Source: Elgaria multicarinata webbii (Eukaryota > Chordata > Lepidosauria > Squamata > Anguidae). Taken from it: a stretch of 64,000 nt of DNA. This document shows positions 34,149-45,395 of this stretch, one piece after another. The DNA lies in contig NC_086172.1 in the NCBI RefSeq assembly GCF_023053635.1, positions 22,535,501-22,599,500 of the forward strand, given 5' to 3'. How positions within the stretch are numbered: position 1 is the first letter of the stretch; every line of letters begins with the position of its first letter. The position numbers and the translations under genes were made by a program. The notes under the pieces are model-generated. The model saw only the letters and a list, made by a program, of their open reading frames with translations. It was not told the DNA's origin and did no database searches.

Positions 34149-35577
34149 TACTATGAAGAAGAGTCCTGTCTCAGTGTTTAAACAACCACCAGATCCTAAC
34201 AGCTCTACAATTTCATAGTTTTTGGTTTATTCAGTATTTGTATAGATATGTATATTTCATTACAAAATAATAAAAAGAATGGTTTATAATTAACCCATCT
34301 GCTATGTACATCATGATCATATAAAGCTTCAAACAGAAAAAACATTTCCCTTCAACTCTGGAAATTATATTTGATGTCAAGTTGATATCGTAATTGTCAG
34401 AGCTGTAGCTGGTTAGTGTGTGTAAAGGCAAAGGCTCCCCACTGAAGCTTCCCACGTCTCAGTCTTCATGAAAACAGGCATATGATGCTTTCCTGAACAT
34501 GAGCCCACAGGGCACAAAAGGGTGCATGAGAGTGGCAAAATGAGGCTGCATGTTTTTAGGCAACTCAGAATTGATAACTTGCTCCAACTATGTCTGGAGC
34601 CTATTTGAGTCCTTTTGTACACCTTCAGGATCTGACTACTCCTCCAGTGTTCCACTCCTTTCCCGAGGAGCAAAAAGAGCTTTAAAGGGATAGACCTCTA
34701 GTCCTTCATCTCTCTGCTTCACTCTGGTGCATGGCCTGCACTAGCAAGCAGGCACTGTGGAAATGCAAGGCCAAGAAGGGACAGGCCTCTCAGGAGAATC
34801 TTGCAAAGGAGATGCTGTTCAAGAGCCTCTTGTTCAAGGGGTTCCTTGCTGACAGCTTTCATCTTAAACTTGATGCCAGGGCCAGGTTCTACCAGCTCTG
34901 CAGCTTGCACCATTGGTCTCTCTGACCTGGCTAGCTAGGCCCCTCTGGGTCAGGGGCCTGCTCAGGATTGGGTCATGACACATACATAAACAAAGACAAC
35001 CAGAGGTAAGGAGCCTGCAAGAATAAGTGAATGATCCATAAGGACAAGCGAATTTATTAAATTGTTGAGACCTGCAAAAGAAGGAACTCGGGAGTACAAA
35101 GTATGGTGATATCTTCACTATTGTTCCAAGTCATCCATATTTATTGCTTGGGAGCAGAGAATCACTGCTTTATACAGCGTGTGTCAAACCATGTGCATCT
35201 CAGGAATATCACTGTATATGTACCTCCCTAGGAGTAAAGCATGTATTACAAGGAGCCACCTGCCAAGAGACCTATTTTACATAGAACTATGTGCGAAACT
35301 CATGATTAACTAAAGTTCTCCTGTAACACAGCATTAACAGAAGTTTGGAATCTCAAAAGCACAGACATTTAAAGCTGTTTTCCTCTGACAGCCACTTTTG
35401 CTGAATCATTTGTTGCAGTTCTTAGGTATCATTTTTGCTATGATTTTTCAGTTATGCCAATCTTAGTATGTACTTAATTTAGTAACATTATATTAATCCT
35501 GCTCCATATACTATAAATGTTTTAGATTCAATTTATCACATTTGAAATCCACAGGATGCACAAGGAATTCTCATTTT
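34149..35577. other. Intron 2 DNA, nothing firmly recognised (also 30922-32149 and 35853-37270)
   Basis: Mixed composition. I found no exon, SINE head or paired inverted ends. A retroelement-like tail near 31600-31700 is noted elsewhere. Confidence 0.45.
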
Positions 35578-35852
35578 ATCATAACAACTACTGTGAGCTA
35601 GGTTAAGCTTGTAACTTTCCCAAGGCTACACTAAGGCCTTAGCTAGACCTAAGGTTTATTCCGGGATCATCCTGGGGTTGTCCCTGCCTGCTCCTGGGAT
35701 AACCTGTGTGTCATTTACATGAACAGGTATGACCCCGGGACGATCCCGGGATAAACCGTCGGTCTAGCTAAGGACAATGACTCATGCATGCTGGGATATG
35801 AACATGAGCAATGGGGTCTGCGATACAAGATTTCAGCCAGCCAAAGACATCA
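35578..35852 (+). mobile_element. MIR-like SINE remnant interrupted by a MITE
   Basis: ACTGTGAGCTAGGTTAAGCT and CTTTCCCAAGGCTACAC match the MIR/CORE pattern before the PIF-like MITE (35635-35775). CATGCTGGGATATGAACATG continues it afterwards. Confidence 0.4.
35635..35775. mobile_element. Palindromic MITE, AGCTAGACCTAAGG family (copy 3), inside a MIR-like SINE
   Basis: The left flank ends in TAA and the element starts GGCCTTAGCTAGACCTAAGG; the mirrored right end is slightly decayed. A TAA target is typical of PIF/Harbinger elements. Sequence resembling a MIR core lies on both sides. Confidence 0.8.
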
Positions 35853-37270
35853 TCTTTCATCCCCCCCCGATCAAGCAGGATCCTTCAAAGATCAGACATA
35901 AAGTTAACATTTTCTCTGTAGTAATTTGAAAGCCTAGAATTTTCTTACTTGTGATACATTAGTCCTCAAAAAGCAATCAGTGACAAGTTACTATCAAACC
36001 CCCTAAAGCCAGGTTCCAAAGGAACATGCACAATGTATTGTGTGTGCACTGGGGCTATTCAGTGCCCCCCCCCCTTTCCACCACATTCTGTTTCACTCCT
36101 CAAAAAGCCACTTCTAAAGGTTGGGGGACATTTAGAATTCAATGTATTCATGCATTCAATGTGTCATGGAGATGCAGTGAGAAGAGAAAAATTGTCTATC
36201 TCTGGAATGCACAAGGAAGCTCCCCACAAATCCCTTTGCATCCAGACACATAACATTACTAATAATGAGAGAAAGTGCTACTCTTTTAATGAAATAATGC
36301 TATTACTAAAAATTTAGAAGTCTCCTACAGTGAAATGCTCTCCTTTAATTGAGAAACACTGAATGATATTAATCCTATGCTATAGCTGCATTTGGAAAGT
36401 AAGAGGTTTATGACCAATGGCCAGATACCTGGAAATTAGTATTTGTGACTCCTGGAATTCCATCTTCAGAAAGGCAACAACCAACCTCTCAGCTGGAAGG
36501 ACAACTTGTTTGGACCTGCTTGTTACTGAGACTCTAGGGGAAAACCAGCAGACTGAGAGCAAAAAGCTCTGATAATCAAGAGATGAAACTGATGGACTAA
36601 AATCCAAATGCACCTTTGTATATTACTTTCAGTCAATTGTGAGTCAATTCACATTTCTCTTCTAATGTGCTTTTGAACCTTGTGCCCTAATTCAGCTAAC
36701 ATTAATAATTATTAAGTCCTACTGAAATCAATTGAACAAGCAAATAATTACTAACTTAAGTGCCATCGTTTTCAGCAGTACCTAGTCATGACTACCTTTA
36801 GCTGGATCAGGAGCCTGGATGATTTACTTAATTATCTCTCTGCTTAAAATAAAGAATTTGGGCCTGTAATGCTCTGGGGTCCCCTAAACCTGTGACATTG
36901 AGAGAGATGGCCTACCACTCTGCTGCCATAGTCCTCTCTCTCCGCCCCCAATCAGGTAAGCTGGTTGGAGAGGAAAATGCTCTAAGCCTCTCAAGGAAAT
37001 AAAAAAAAATGGTTTGTACTTGTGGTAGCAGCAGTCATCCTCAATATTTATGTGCAAGGATTCCTCACACTTCGTATTAGTCACAAGATGCAGTCATATC
37101 AAGTCCTTTCCCTATTTTTTCACTGAAACACCTTTCTGTCCTGAGAAAAGTGCAGTGACTTCTTAAGTATTGCAAACTTGCTGAATAAACATTCTTAAAG
37201 TAAGACAATACCTCAAGAGACATGACTATTTTGAGACACTGTGCTGTATCCTCCTTTTTAAAAGCCTTAC

Positions 37271-37497
37271 CTTACTGTGTTTTTGCTGGTGCCTTGTCCT
37301 GGTATCCAAAATATGGTAGGGACTTTCAGAGTCTCTATTTAGATAATAGACAAGTCTTGAAGGCAATGTAATTTCTTTCTGGAATGCACTGCTGTGGCTG
37401 TTATTTTTGCTGCTACTACTATTAGTCTGTTGAAATGCAGTGTCTTCATCTGCCAGGGTCCTTTCTATTTCTCCCGCAGTTTCATTCCAATGCAGAG
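37271..37497 (-). CDS. ADAM23: ADAM23 exon 2 (start of prodomain)
   Basis: This exon completes the codon left open by exon 1 and encodes LHWNETAGEIERTLADED, then a serine/asparagine-rich linker, then EITLPSRLVYYLNRDSESPY and HILDTRTRHQQKHSK. The last two blocks match the conserved start of the ADAM23 prodomain. The acceptor reads TTTTCCATAG/CTCTGC and the donor AAG/GTAAGG, giving 227 bp that ends in phase 0. Sequons N-x-S/T are visible in the HWNET block and in the serine/asparagine linker, so this luminal segment could be N-glycosylated. The linker has no plain match to mammals and seems fast-evolving, while the flanking blocks are conserved. Confidence 0.95.
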
Positions 37498-37894
37498 CTA
37501 TGGAAAACAGACAAACTTACCATGAATTCACAGAGGAAATGGACACTTTAATAATATGCTTTAAATTCTGCTAATTTGCTTACAATAAAAACCATTTGTG
37601 ACTTCAATGTATTTGATTAAAATGTGCATATTTTCTATCATACACTATTCATTTATATAGTTTTACATCATAGTAGATGTATGAAGGGACATAATTTACA
37701 AAGACTCAACCTTCAAAAAGAAAATAATAGTAATGATGAAGAACTAGCCATTCATGACTCTATTTCTGCCAGTTTTCCACACAAATATTGGACATGTATA
37801 AATCTGTAAATCTACTGCAAACGCCCTGAATCCACATGCATTTAATATTAATAGATTCCCTTTACGTAAGTGCCACTTTTCACTATAACTTTGA

Positions 37895-37980
37895 TGGCGA
37901 AATCCTAAGAACACTTACCAAAGAAAAAGTCCTAATAAACTGAGTAGAACTTACCCCTGAATAAACATGCATATTTCATG
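37895..37980. repeat. Old reptile interspersed repeat (diverged copy)
   Basis: GCGAAATCCTAAGAACACTT and GAGTAGAACTTACCCCTGAA fit the same short repeat as at 62800-62893 in reverse orientation. Confidence 0.4.
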
Positions 37981-38348
37981 CTCCATGGGTAACAAACACA
38001 CATATCTTTGCAGATAAAATTCCAGGGTTTTCTGCACACACCACCAAGTAAGTTCCTTCTGGTTAGCAATTCAATGGTCAAATATCCAAAAAGCCATTTC
38101 TAAGATGGAAACCCGTTATTCTGCTTGTTATATTTTATTTCAAGATCCTGCACAAAAACAGCAATCTTGAAAACCTGCCAATAGCATTTTGCTGCATCAG
38201 CGCCTTTTGAAATAATTTCCTGCCCATCATCATAAATCAGAAAATTTGGTTTATTTTAAACAAAACTCATATGCCACAAGTAAAGGCTCTACTATGCAAA
38301 AAGAATAATTTCATATATTCCCTTGCACTCACACTCACACACTCAAAT

Positions 38349-38376
<28 letters not shown>
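38349..38376. repeat. (AC)n microsatellite
   Basis: Fourteen uninterrupted units in ADAM23 intron 1. Confidence 0.96.
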
Positions 38377-38379
<3 letters not shown>

Positions 38380-38823
38380 AATGAAGAGTGGGGAAAAGAA
38401 GAAAAGGAATTCAGCTGCAGTCATGATCAATTATTACAACTGATGAAAACCAAACAGAAAGCCACTAAGATAGAAATTGCGTCAATGGGGAAACAAATCT
38501 GTGTGTGGAAGAATGTGTGCAGAACAACTTTGCGCTTATTATAAATGCTCAAGCAGGTTCTACATGACGGAGGGCAAAACCCAGGACGTTTTTATTATAG
38601 GCAAAAGAAGAGAATAACATTAAAAGAGGAACTATGATGGGATACACTCTCACACACACAAATACACACAGGGGGAATAGAGCAGGTCCCTGTGCGTTTG
38701 GTATTTCTCAGCACTGGCATCACACAAACAAGACAGAACATTGGAAAGTAGTGGGGGGGGGATTTAGCCTCCCCTCCCTACCGCCGCCCCCGCAGTCAGA
38801 ACCCCACAGAGGGCAAGAAGAAG

Positions 38824-39029
38824 TACAGGCTGGTGGCTCCGATTTCGGTGGGGCTGTGAATCTATTCTGGGTTTAGTCAGAACCAGCCAGAACTTCAAAG
38901 GAGCTCTCCAAGGTGCTGGACCTATTTTGGGGATACGGTTCATCACTATGGATAGCTGTTTCAGAGTTCTGACTGAAACCTAGAATGGATTGACAGCCTC
39001 ACCGAAATCGGAGCCACCAGCCTCCCCTG
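38824..39029. mobile_element. hAT-like MITE, GGCTGGTGGCTC family, in ADAM23 intron 1
   Basis: GGCTGGTGGCTCCGATTTCG on the left is mirrored by CGAAATCGGAGCCACCAGCC on the right. The element ends about 100 bp from the exon 1 splice donor. The left end lacks a few bases compared with the copy at 45975. Confidence 0.8.
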
Positions 39030-39130
39030 ACGGAGGGTAATATGGGAAGCGGGGGTGGAAAAGACCACTGGGGCAAAGTGTGTGTGTGGGGGGGGATGCG
39101 TCCCCTTGCCGATTTCCGAACTGCACTCAC

Positions 39131-39359
39131 CGGTGTCCGCAATGACCCCCCGGCTCTGTGGGTATCCTGGGCAGAAGAGCAGGAGCGTCCAAAAGAAGAG
39201 GCGGGAGACGCCGGGCCGGGGCAGCCGCGGAGGGCAGCAAGAAGAGGAGGAGGAGGAGGAGGAGGAGGAGGGAGCGGTCGAGAGGCGGCGGCGGCTGCTG
39301 CTGTTGCGGTGGCGGCCGGAGAAGGGCTGCCGCAGAGAACTTCTGCCAGGCGGCTTCAT
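39131..39359 (-). CDS. ADAM23: ADAM23 exon 1, coding part (start codon, signal peptide)
   Basis: The exon encodes 76 residues plus one base (phase 1). It begins MKPPGRSSLRQP, close to the MKPPGSSSRQP start of mammalian ADAM23. An arginine/serine-rich stretch and a run of ten serines, encoded by a TCC-type trinucleotide repeat, come next, followed by the hydrophobic signal segment VSRLFFWTLLLFCPGY. The exon closes with a donor reading ACACCG/GTGAGTG. The start ATG has G at -3 and A at +4. A second ATG seven bases upstream, in another frame, opens an overlapping reading frame. The poly-serine run is unusual compared with mammalian ADAM23 as I remember it and may vary in length between individuals. 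The exon sits inside a CpG island, as expected for a first exon. Confidence 0.92.
39241..39269. repeat. (GGA)n trinucleotide run inside ADAM23 exon 1
   Basis: On the coding strand this TCC/TCT run encodes the serine tract in the N-terminal segment before the signal hydrophobic core. A longer GAG run at about 39415-39444 lies just upstream in the 5' UTR. Such tracts are prone to length change. Confidence 0.85.
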
Positions 39360-39978
39360 GGCTCATCGCTTCCCCCGGGGTAGGGCGGCGAGAGGTGGCG
39401 GTAGTGGTGGTGAGGAAGAGGAGGAGGAGGAGGAGGAGGAGGAGAGACGCCTCAACTGTGAGGAGGAGTCGGGGGAGGGGGGCGCGGAGCTGCCCCCCTC
39501 TCTTTTCTCCCTCAGCAGCGGCTGAAGCGGTTGAACGGCTCAGAACGGCGATAACGGCGGCGGCTGTTCCCTCATATTGAGCGGGGGGGGGGATGGGGGA
39601 AGAGGAGGAAGACGCAGGGCGCGGCGACTCGTCTCTCCGCGCGGGTTGTCGCTGCTGCTGCTGCTGCTGTTAGCGCAGCGGCGGCACCTGCCTGCTTCCC
39701 CCCCCCCCACCTCCTGCTGCCCCCTTGCTCGGCCGGTGGCTCCCAGGAAGCAAACACGGAGCCAGGCAGGCAGGCGCGTGTGTGCGCGCGCGCGCACCCC
39801 CCCTCTCTCTCACACACACACAGAGAAGGCGCGCGCGCTCTTCAACCGTCGCCGCCGCCTCTTCTGCTGCTGCTGCCGCCGCCGCCGTCCTCCGCGTCCT
39901 CCTCGCTTCGCGCCCTGGCTCGAGCTCCTCGCGTCCTCTCAGCCATTCACCTTTCGAGGCCCCGCGCGATGCACGGGA

Positions 39979-39986
39979 TGACGTCG
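39979..39986. promoter_or_regulatory. CRE-like site (TGACGTCG)
   Basis: TGACGTCG differs by one base from the palindromic cAMP-response element TGACGTCA and sits in the CpG island about 620 bp upstream of the ADAM23 start codon. CpG-island promoters often carry such sites near the transcription start. Function is inferred from position and motif only. Confidence 0.4.
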
Positions 39987-40446
39987 CGACCCAGCCACAT
40001 TCTTTGCACCAGCAGCAGCGAGCAGCAGCAGCAGCAGCAGCCGGCGCAGTCAGTCACCTGGAAGGGTGGGAGCGATGCGCGAGCGCGCACCGCGAGCGCA
40101 CGAGCCCGGAGTGGGTTGGCTTGGCTTGGGTGGGGAAGGGGGGAGTCATAGGACAGCGCGTGCGGGTGGGATCTTCCCCTGCATCGGATCCCTCCTGAGG
40201 TGGGGGGGCAGGGGAGGGGATGCCGCTGACGGCGCCTACGGGCGCACCCTGCGAGATGCAGTCAGCAGCCCGGCGCGTGCGCGCGCGCGCCCCTCCTTCA
40301 TGCAACCCAAGGTGACGATCAGGTGCTGTGATGCAGCATCTCGGCCTCAGGCACCCAAATCCTGCATGCAGGTTCTTTTCACCCCACCCCACCCCATGTC
40401 TTGCCTATGCAATTCCCTCCCCCGCCTCGAGATTTGCTGCAGAGAC

Positions 40447-40448
<2 letters not shown>

Positions 40449-40501
<53 letters not shown>
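40449..40501. repeat. (CA)n microsatellite at the edge of the CpG island
   Basis: About 26 units directly beyond the CpG-rich promoter region of ADAM23. Confidence 0.97.
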
Positions 40502-40504
<3 letters not shown>

Positions 40505-40509
40505 TGGGG

Positions 40510-41064
40510 TGGGGGAAGGGAAGCCAGCTCCATTATTTTATTAGCTGCCATGTTCCCAAACCTCAAGCTTTTACCGCCCACGGATGCTTTTTTCAATTAC
40601 CGTTCTCTTTCTTTTAAGCTGGCCGCGTACCTATAACACGCAGATATGCTTCACTCCTCCGTCTCCTCCCCCTCCGCAAACTCTGCTACATTATCCGTAT
40701 AGTGTGGGCCAACTCGAAGATTACTCCCCGGAGTGTAAGGTCTCTTACACAACTTTCGGAACAAATAATTAAAAACAGGCATACAGCGAGAAAGAGAATG
40801 GATTACTCCTGTTAGGGTGGGGAACTGCGAGGGCAGCCGCTTTATAACTTCGGGAATTATCAGGGAAAATATTACCTAGCTAAGGTTATATTAGATGTTA
40901 ACTATTGTGTAGGAAGTGGAATCAATTTCTTCTAGTGTTCTACTCCTAATGTAAAAGCTTTGTAAAACTTCCCCGGGTGAAGCTATGGACCGTGGGTTCT
41001 TTCTCACCATGGGTGGTATGCAAATCTTCTAAAAAAATACAGATAAATAAATATGAGTTAAGTT
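40510..41064. other. Upstream flank of ADAM23, nothing recognised (also 41641-42118 and 42263-43559)
   Basis: Unique-looking DNA next to the CpG island and beyond. Any distal control elements here cannot be seen without comparison to other species. Confidence 0.45.
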
Positions 41065-41586
41065 AGATGTTTGCCAGACAAAATACTGGAAAGAGCTCCT
41101 GTACATGGAGCCCTATATGGCTCGGGTCCAGGTTATCTGAGAGACCGTGTTCTCCCTTATGAGCTTGCCCGTGCTTTGAGATCTTCTGGAGAGGCCCTTC
41201 TTTCAGTCCCACCATCTTCACAGGCGCGCTTGGTGGGAACATGGGAGAGGGCCTTCTCAGTGGCTGCTCCAGTGCTTTGGAACTCTCTTCCCAGGGAAGC
41301 TAGACTGGCTGCCTCCTTGATGTGCTTTCAGAAGCAGGCAAAAACATCTTTGTTCCGGCAGGCCTTAGGCAAATAATCTGGGCCTCCGTCTATGTTAAGG
41401 GCTTGTCAAGTTGTGTATTTTAAATGTTTAATATTTTAATATTGTGATATGTTTAATGTATTTTTAACTTTTGTATATTTCTTTTCGTAGGTTTTAAAAT
41501 GTATATTCTTTAAATTTTGTAAGTCCACCTTGAGGCCCAGTATTGGGCAAAAGGTGGGATACAAATAAATATAATAGTAATAATAA

Positions 41587-41636
<50 letters not shown>

Positions 41637-41640
41637 ATTT
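41065..41640 (+). mobile_element. L2-type LINE 3' end with (AAT)n tail
   Basis: The frame 41071-41376 encodes GSGPGYLRDRVLPYELARAL and PVLWNSLPREARLAASLMCF, the C-terminus of an L2-group ORF2, intact to its stop. The 3' UTR has CCACCTTGAGGCCCAGTATT and GGTGGGATACAAATAAAT and ends in an AAT microsatellite (41571-41634). The copy looks fairly young. Confidence 0.85.
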
Positions 41641-42118
41641 TCTCATCATACAGTTGCAGCTGCAGGAGAAGCAGCTTGTGCTAAAATTCTCTCTACACAA
41701 TTACAAAAGCTGCAGAACTAGTGCTTTATAAACAAATCCCTTGTTTATGGAACTATTTTCCTACTGATCTATGTATGGCCCCTACAGCACAGGTCTTGAA
41801 ATAAGACTGTTTTGGGTCTTTTTTGGTTTTGATGCTATGGTTTTAATTGGTTTAGTTTTTTCTAAAATGTTGAATGGGTTCGTTTATAGACTAGTCTATG
41901 TGTTGGCTTTAAGCTGTTGTTTGAAATTTATGTTGGAATTGGCTTTCAAAATTGTTTATTTAGAATGTTATTTTATTATCTAACCCAGTGTGAGGGCTGT
42001 GCTCTAAAAGGATGCCCAAAAAATACCTAGCCAACTTGAGTTCCATTTTTGGTAGAAAGTTGTGTGTGTGTGTGTGTGGTGTTCATTCTCTCAATAAGCT
42101 TGTGAGATAAATCAGTAA

Positions 42119-42262
42119 GTTTCTTGTTTTATAGATCCGAGAAACAGATTGAGAATGTATTCCTTGCACAGGGATGCATAATGCATCTATGGCAGATTTT
42201 GGGCTTGAACCCAGATCCATACAGATCCATGTTTTCTTCTCTCTCCACACTGAACTACAAAA
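42119..42262 (+). mobile_element. MIR-like (CORE) SINE remnant
   Basis: TTTTATAGATCCGAGAAACA, a GGCAGATTTTGGGCTTGAAC block and CCCAGATCC follow the order of MIR (TTTACAGATGAGGAAACTGA ... GATTCGAACCCAGG). Old and diverged. Confidence 0.5.
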
Positions 42263-43559
42263 CATAAGAAAGCTATGGATGAGCTTTCAAACAGAGTTTC
42301 CTGTGCCTTTCATTCCTACATGATGCACTATCCCTTAATGGCACAATTACCTAATGAAGTTCACATTTTACAAATCTCCTACAGCTCAGTAATCTGCCTT
42401 GAAATTAATTTAAAGATCATATTGAACAATATGTAGCCAGAAGAAGAAAAGCCATATGAGGGCATATAAAGCCATGCATCAACATTTTGTAGTGTTCTAC
42501 CTTTGGGGTTCCTCCTGTCTTTCTTCCACTGCCATGGATTGCCATGATTAGTTTGACTAGTTGAATAACCATTTATCTTTGCTCGGTGATCAGCTTCCTT
42601 CTGCTTGTCATCTCTAATGATCTGCTTTGCAGAGATGGGGCTGATCCTTCCCTTTGGGCAGAGAGTTGGACTAGAGTGTGCTAGAAATCATCAAGTAGAC
42701 ATTGCAGGATCTTACTGGATTCAAGCAATAGACAGCATTTTTAATAAGCTTATGTTCTAGCCTTCATTACGATGCAGGAATTGTTCCAAAAAAGGTTCCT
42801 AAGCCAGAAACAACATTTCATTAGCCTGGGTTTAAGTATGAGAAAAGCTATGTGCCCCAAAGAGAAATCTGCTCATCCGATCTAATCTGGCACAGATCCA
42901 TCAGTAATGCCAAGTAATCACAGGAATGTTAACTGTCACTACTATACAGTTCTTTTCAAGTGTTCCTCACTCTTTGTTTTGCCACCCAGTATCCTCAGAA
43001 CTACCAATGTGATGAATATTTGAAAAGATAATTTTAGCTTCAAAGAAACATGACAAGAAGCCTGTTGCTACTCATGCAATGGCTACAGAATTCAGGAAAC
43101 ATTTAAGTAGTGCCTGCTTTGGAGAAAAACAGTGTACCTCTGTAAACACATTTCTATAATCATCCCAAAATAGATGATTCTTTTGGGTCAGATTTCATAA
43201 TTTAATACATCTTCACCATCATCACCACTTCCTCACAATACAATCCAGGGAGGCTTTTCCAAGTGGTATGTGTAATTCTCTAGTTCAGCCAACAAGATGA
43301 CATGTATTTTGGGCCTAATTTTCTGCAGAGCATTTTGAGGATAAAATCACTCACATCCATTGCAATTTGGACTTTTTGTCGGTGGATGTCAGTGAATACA
43401 TCAAGAATACCATCTAGTACTGTGTTCTGGGATGATTTTCAGTTTTTGAAGCCATAGGACATGGACATGGTGTTTAGACGAGCACAACTTTACCACCCGT
43501 TTGCTTGATCCCTGCCCTTCCAGTCTCATAACATCAAGCAGAAGAGAGCTGGTTGGGTC

Positions 43560-43920
43560 CGGGAAGTGATAAATGTCTCCCTACTAGAAGGGGTGGTCCC
43601 AGCTATCTTGAAACAAGTATTCCACTCCCAAGGAAAGTTTATTTGGGCCTCTAAAATTATTCCAGCTATCAGCCAGTCACAAATATGCACCTTTTGGACA
43701 ATGTGCTTGAGTGGGTGGTTGCTGGATAATGCACATACTCTTAGATTTCCATTGTTTGGGTTTATTTCAGTCTGGTTCCTGGCCAGAGTTTAGCACTAAA
43801 ACAGCTTTGATTGGCCTGGTGGATAGTCTAAGCTTGGAGATGGACAGGATGGTCAGAGGCTTTCAATACCTCTGACCATGGTATCCTTTTGGAGCAGCTG
43901 AGATTCCCTTCCTACCTCAA
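43560..43920 (+). mobile_element. L2 LINE fragment (RT N-terminal part)
   Basis: Decayed frames read LLEGVVPAILKQ, then TALIGLVDSLSLEMDRMV and a DHGILLEQLR-like block, matching the region before and around RT motif A of L2. Confidence 0.7.
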
Positions 43921-45268
43921 TAGCCATTTCCAGATGTCTTTAGGCCTCAGGAAGGAGAGCAGTTGGGCAAAGCCAACTTATCCATGGCCTGGAGGAACAC
44001 TGATTGAGGCCACAGCTCAGTCAGAGGACTCTCCCACACCCTCTCCCTTCCCCAAAGGGTTGAGGCTTCAGGGAAGGGCCTCACTGCAAGTCTTTGTGGG
44101 CCTGATGGGGAGGCAGGCAGGCTGAATTTGGCCTCTGGGCTAGAGGTTTCCCTTACCTCACTTAAAACACGTCAAAACACAAATTTAGTTGCAACAGGAG
44201 TAAAATACGTTATACATCAAAAGTAGCGACTGTCATGACACACGTTACACATTTAAAGCCCATCAAAATAAAGGTGTCTTCAATTTCTGATGAAAGGCAT
44301 GCCACTTGATGAATTTCCTTTGGGAGGGCATTCGGAAGTGGTATTGTTCCACAAAAGCCCCTTTAGTCAATCTGGCTGGGGGAACTGGTTGTGTCATGAA
44401 TTATGTCCCCAACAAGCAACAAGGGCCTTATTATGAGTCTCTGCTGCTGTGGCAAGTGTGCCACTCTGGAGCAGGAGTCCTGGGGTTATACTCCATCAGC
44501 CTTTTCTCTCCCATTCAAAAGCAGACACCCTATGATGTCTCCCAGGGGTGGGATTTCAACCCATTTCTCCTGTTTTCCATTGGGTTGCTCTTTCCCACAG
44601 GACACCCTGCCCGAATTCCTACAGAGAATCACCCCCACTAAACTCAGTGGGCTTTTTTCTGGGTTGACATTCTGCCAGTGACCTATCAGACCAAAGGTTT
44701 CGAATCTCCAGACCTAACTTTCTAGTAACTGCACCACACTGGCCAATGTGCATATCATAAATACCTGAATATGCTGCTTGAATAAACAGACGCTACCCAG
44801 CCATTCATATAGTATGCCTCCATGAAGCCATATCTCTATCAAAGAGCCTCCAGCCATCAGCATTAATCAAACTGAATAGCCTTAACGAGATCCTACATTT
44901 TAAAAAAGAAAGGAAGCAAAGATAATATACCAGTTCTGACAGCCAGGCTCATTGGTTCCAGTAAGGTGGGAAGAAACAAGGATGGCCATTAAATATTTAA
45001 GCTTAACTGGGACAAAATGGAATTCTCTTCTTAATGGTGATGAGGTTTCATGTCCTGCAGGAATTAGGATCAATATGCTTTCTTGTTACTTTAGAAGACA
45101 GAAGGCAGAATTAGCAGATCTGCTCACACTTTCAAGAACTCCTACCTTGTGGATACTCCTACCAAAACACAGCTTTCTTATTTCAAAGGTTTCCTGCTTC
45201 AAATGTATCCCAAAGGCAAAAGATTGGGGAATGGAAAGCCTCAAAATTGCAGCTACTTCTCAGTGCAA
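43921..45268. other. Intergenic, possible old SINE remnant only
   Basis: Around 44700-44750 TTTCGAATCTCCAGACCTAA and AACTGCACCACACTGG could be a mirrored tRNA-SINE head. The rest is unassigned. Confidence 0.35.
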
Positions 45269-45395
45269 GGATAGGTAACTTGTAGGCCCCCAGTTATTTT
45301 TGCCTACAACTCCCATGATCCCTAACCATGGTGACTACAGCTCTCATGAGTTGTAGGCCAAAGCATCTGGACAGCCACTGGTTGCCCACCCCTGA
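45269..45395. mobile_element. Palindromic MITE, ACAACTCCCAT family (diverged)
   Basis: CTACAACTCCCATGATCCCT and CATGAGTTGTAGGCCAAAGC are the mirrored core blocks. Confidence 0.55.

Larger units (their letters stand above)
437..39359 (-). other. ADAM23: ADAM23 gene, 5' part (exons 1-6 and introns 1-5)
   Basis: Six exons found by reading the minus strand give a continuous 248-codon product that follows vertebrate ADAM23 from its MKPPG start through the first half of the prodomain. Intron sizes are about 1.6 kb (intron 1), 12.2 kb (intron 2), 7.5 kb (intron 3), 15.3 kb (intron 4) and 1.6 kb (intron 5). ADAM23 is known as a type I membrane protein of neurons with a non-catalytic metalloprotease-like domain; it binds LGI proteins and integrins. 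The metalloprotease-like, disintegrin, cysteine-rich, EGF and transmembrane parts must lie to the left of this window. ADAM22 and ADAM11 are the close paralogues. ADAM23 is preferred because of the MKPPG start, the HWNET and LADED blocks in exon 2, and the GGEHCYYHG block in exon 5. The alignment was made from memory of the family, not by a search. Confidence 0.93.
39120..40350. promoter_or_regulatory. CpG island / ADAM23 promoter region and 5' UTR
   Basis: This stretch is sharply richer in G+C and CpG than anything around it and covers ADAM23 exon 1 and the DNA upstream of it. It has several GC-box-like GGGCGG motifs, short CAG/CTG and GGA trinucleotide runs, and no clear TATA box near the start codon. 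That fits a TATA-less CpG-island promoter. The transcription start cannot be fixed from sequence. The long open frames seen here on both strands are a by-product of high G+C and trinucleotide repeats. Confidence 0.8.

Noticed and set aside
39055-39580. Long plus-strand open frames in the CpG island
   Set aside because: They run through GGA, CAG and GCG repeats opposite ADAM23 exon 1, have no recognisable domain, and several frames are open at once, as expected from G+C-rich low-complexity DNA.
40054-40636. Frames of 100-183 residues next to the (CA)n run
   Set aside because: Composition-driven, with His-Thr repeats from the microsatellite; no splice or domain evidence.
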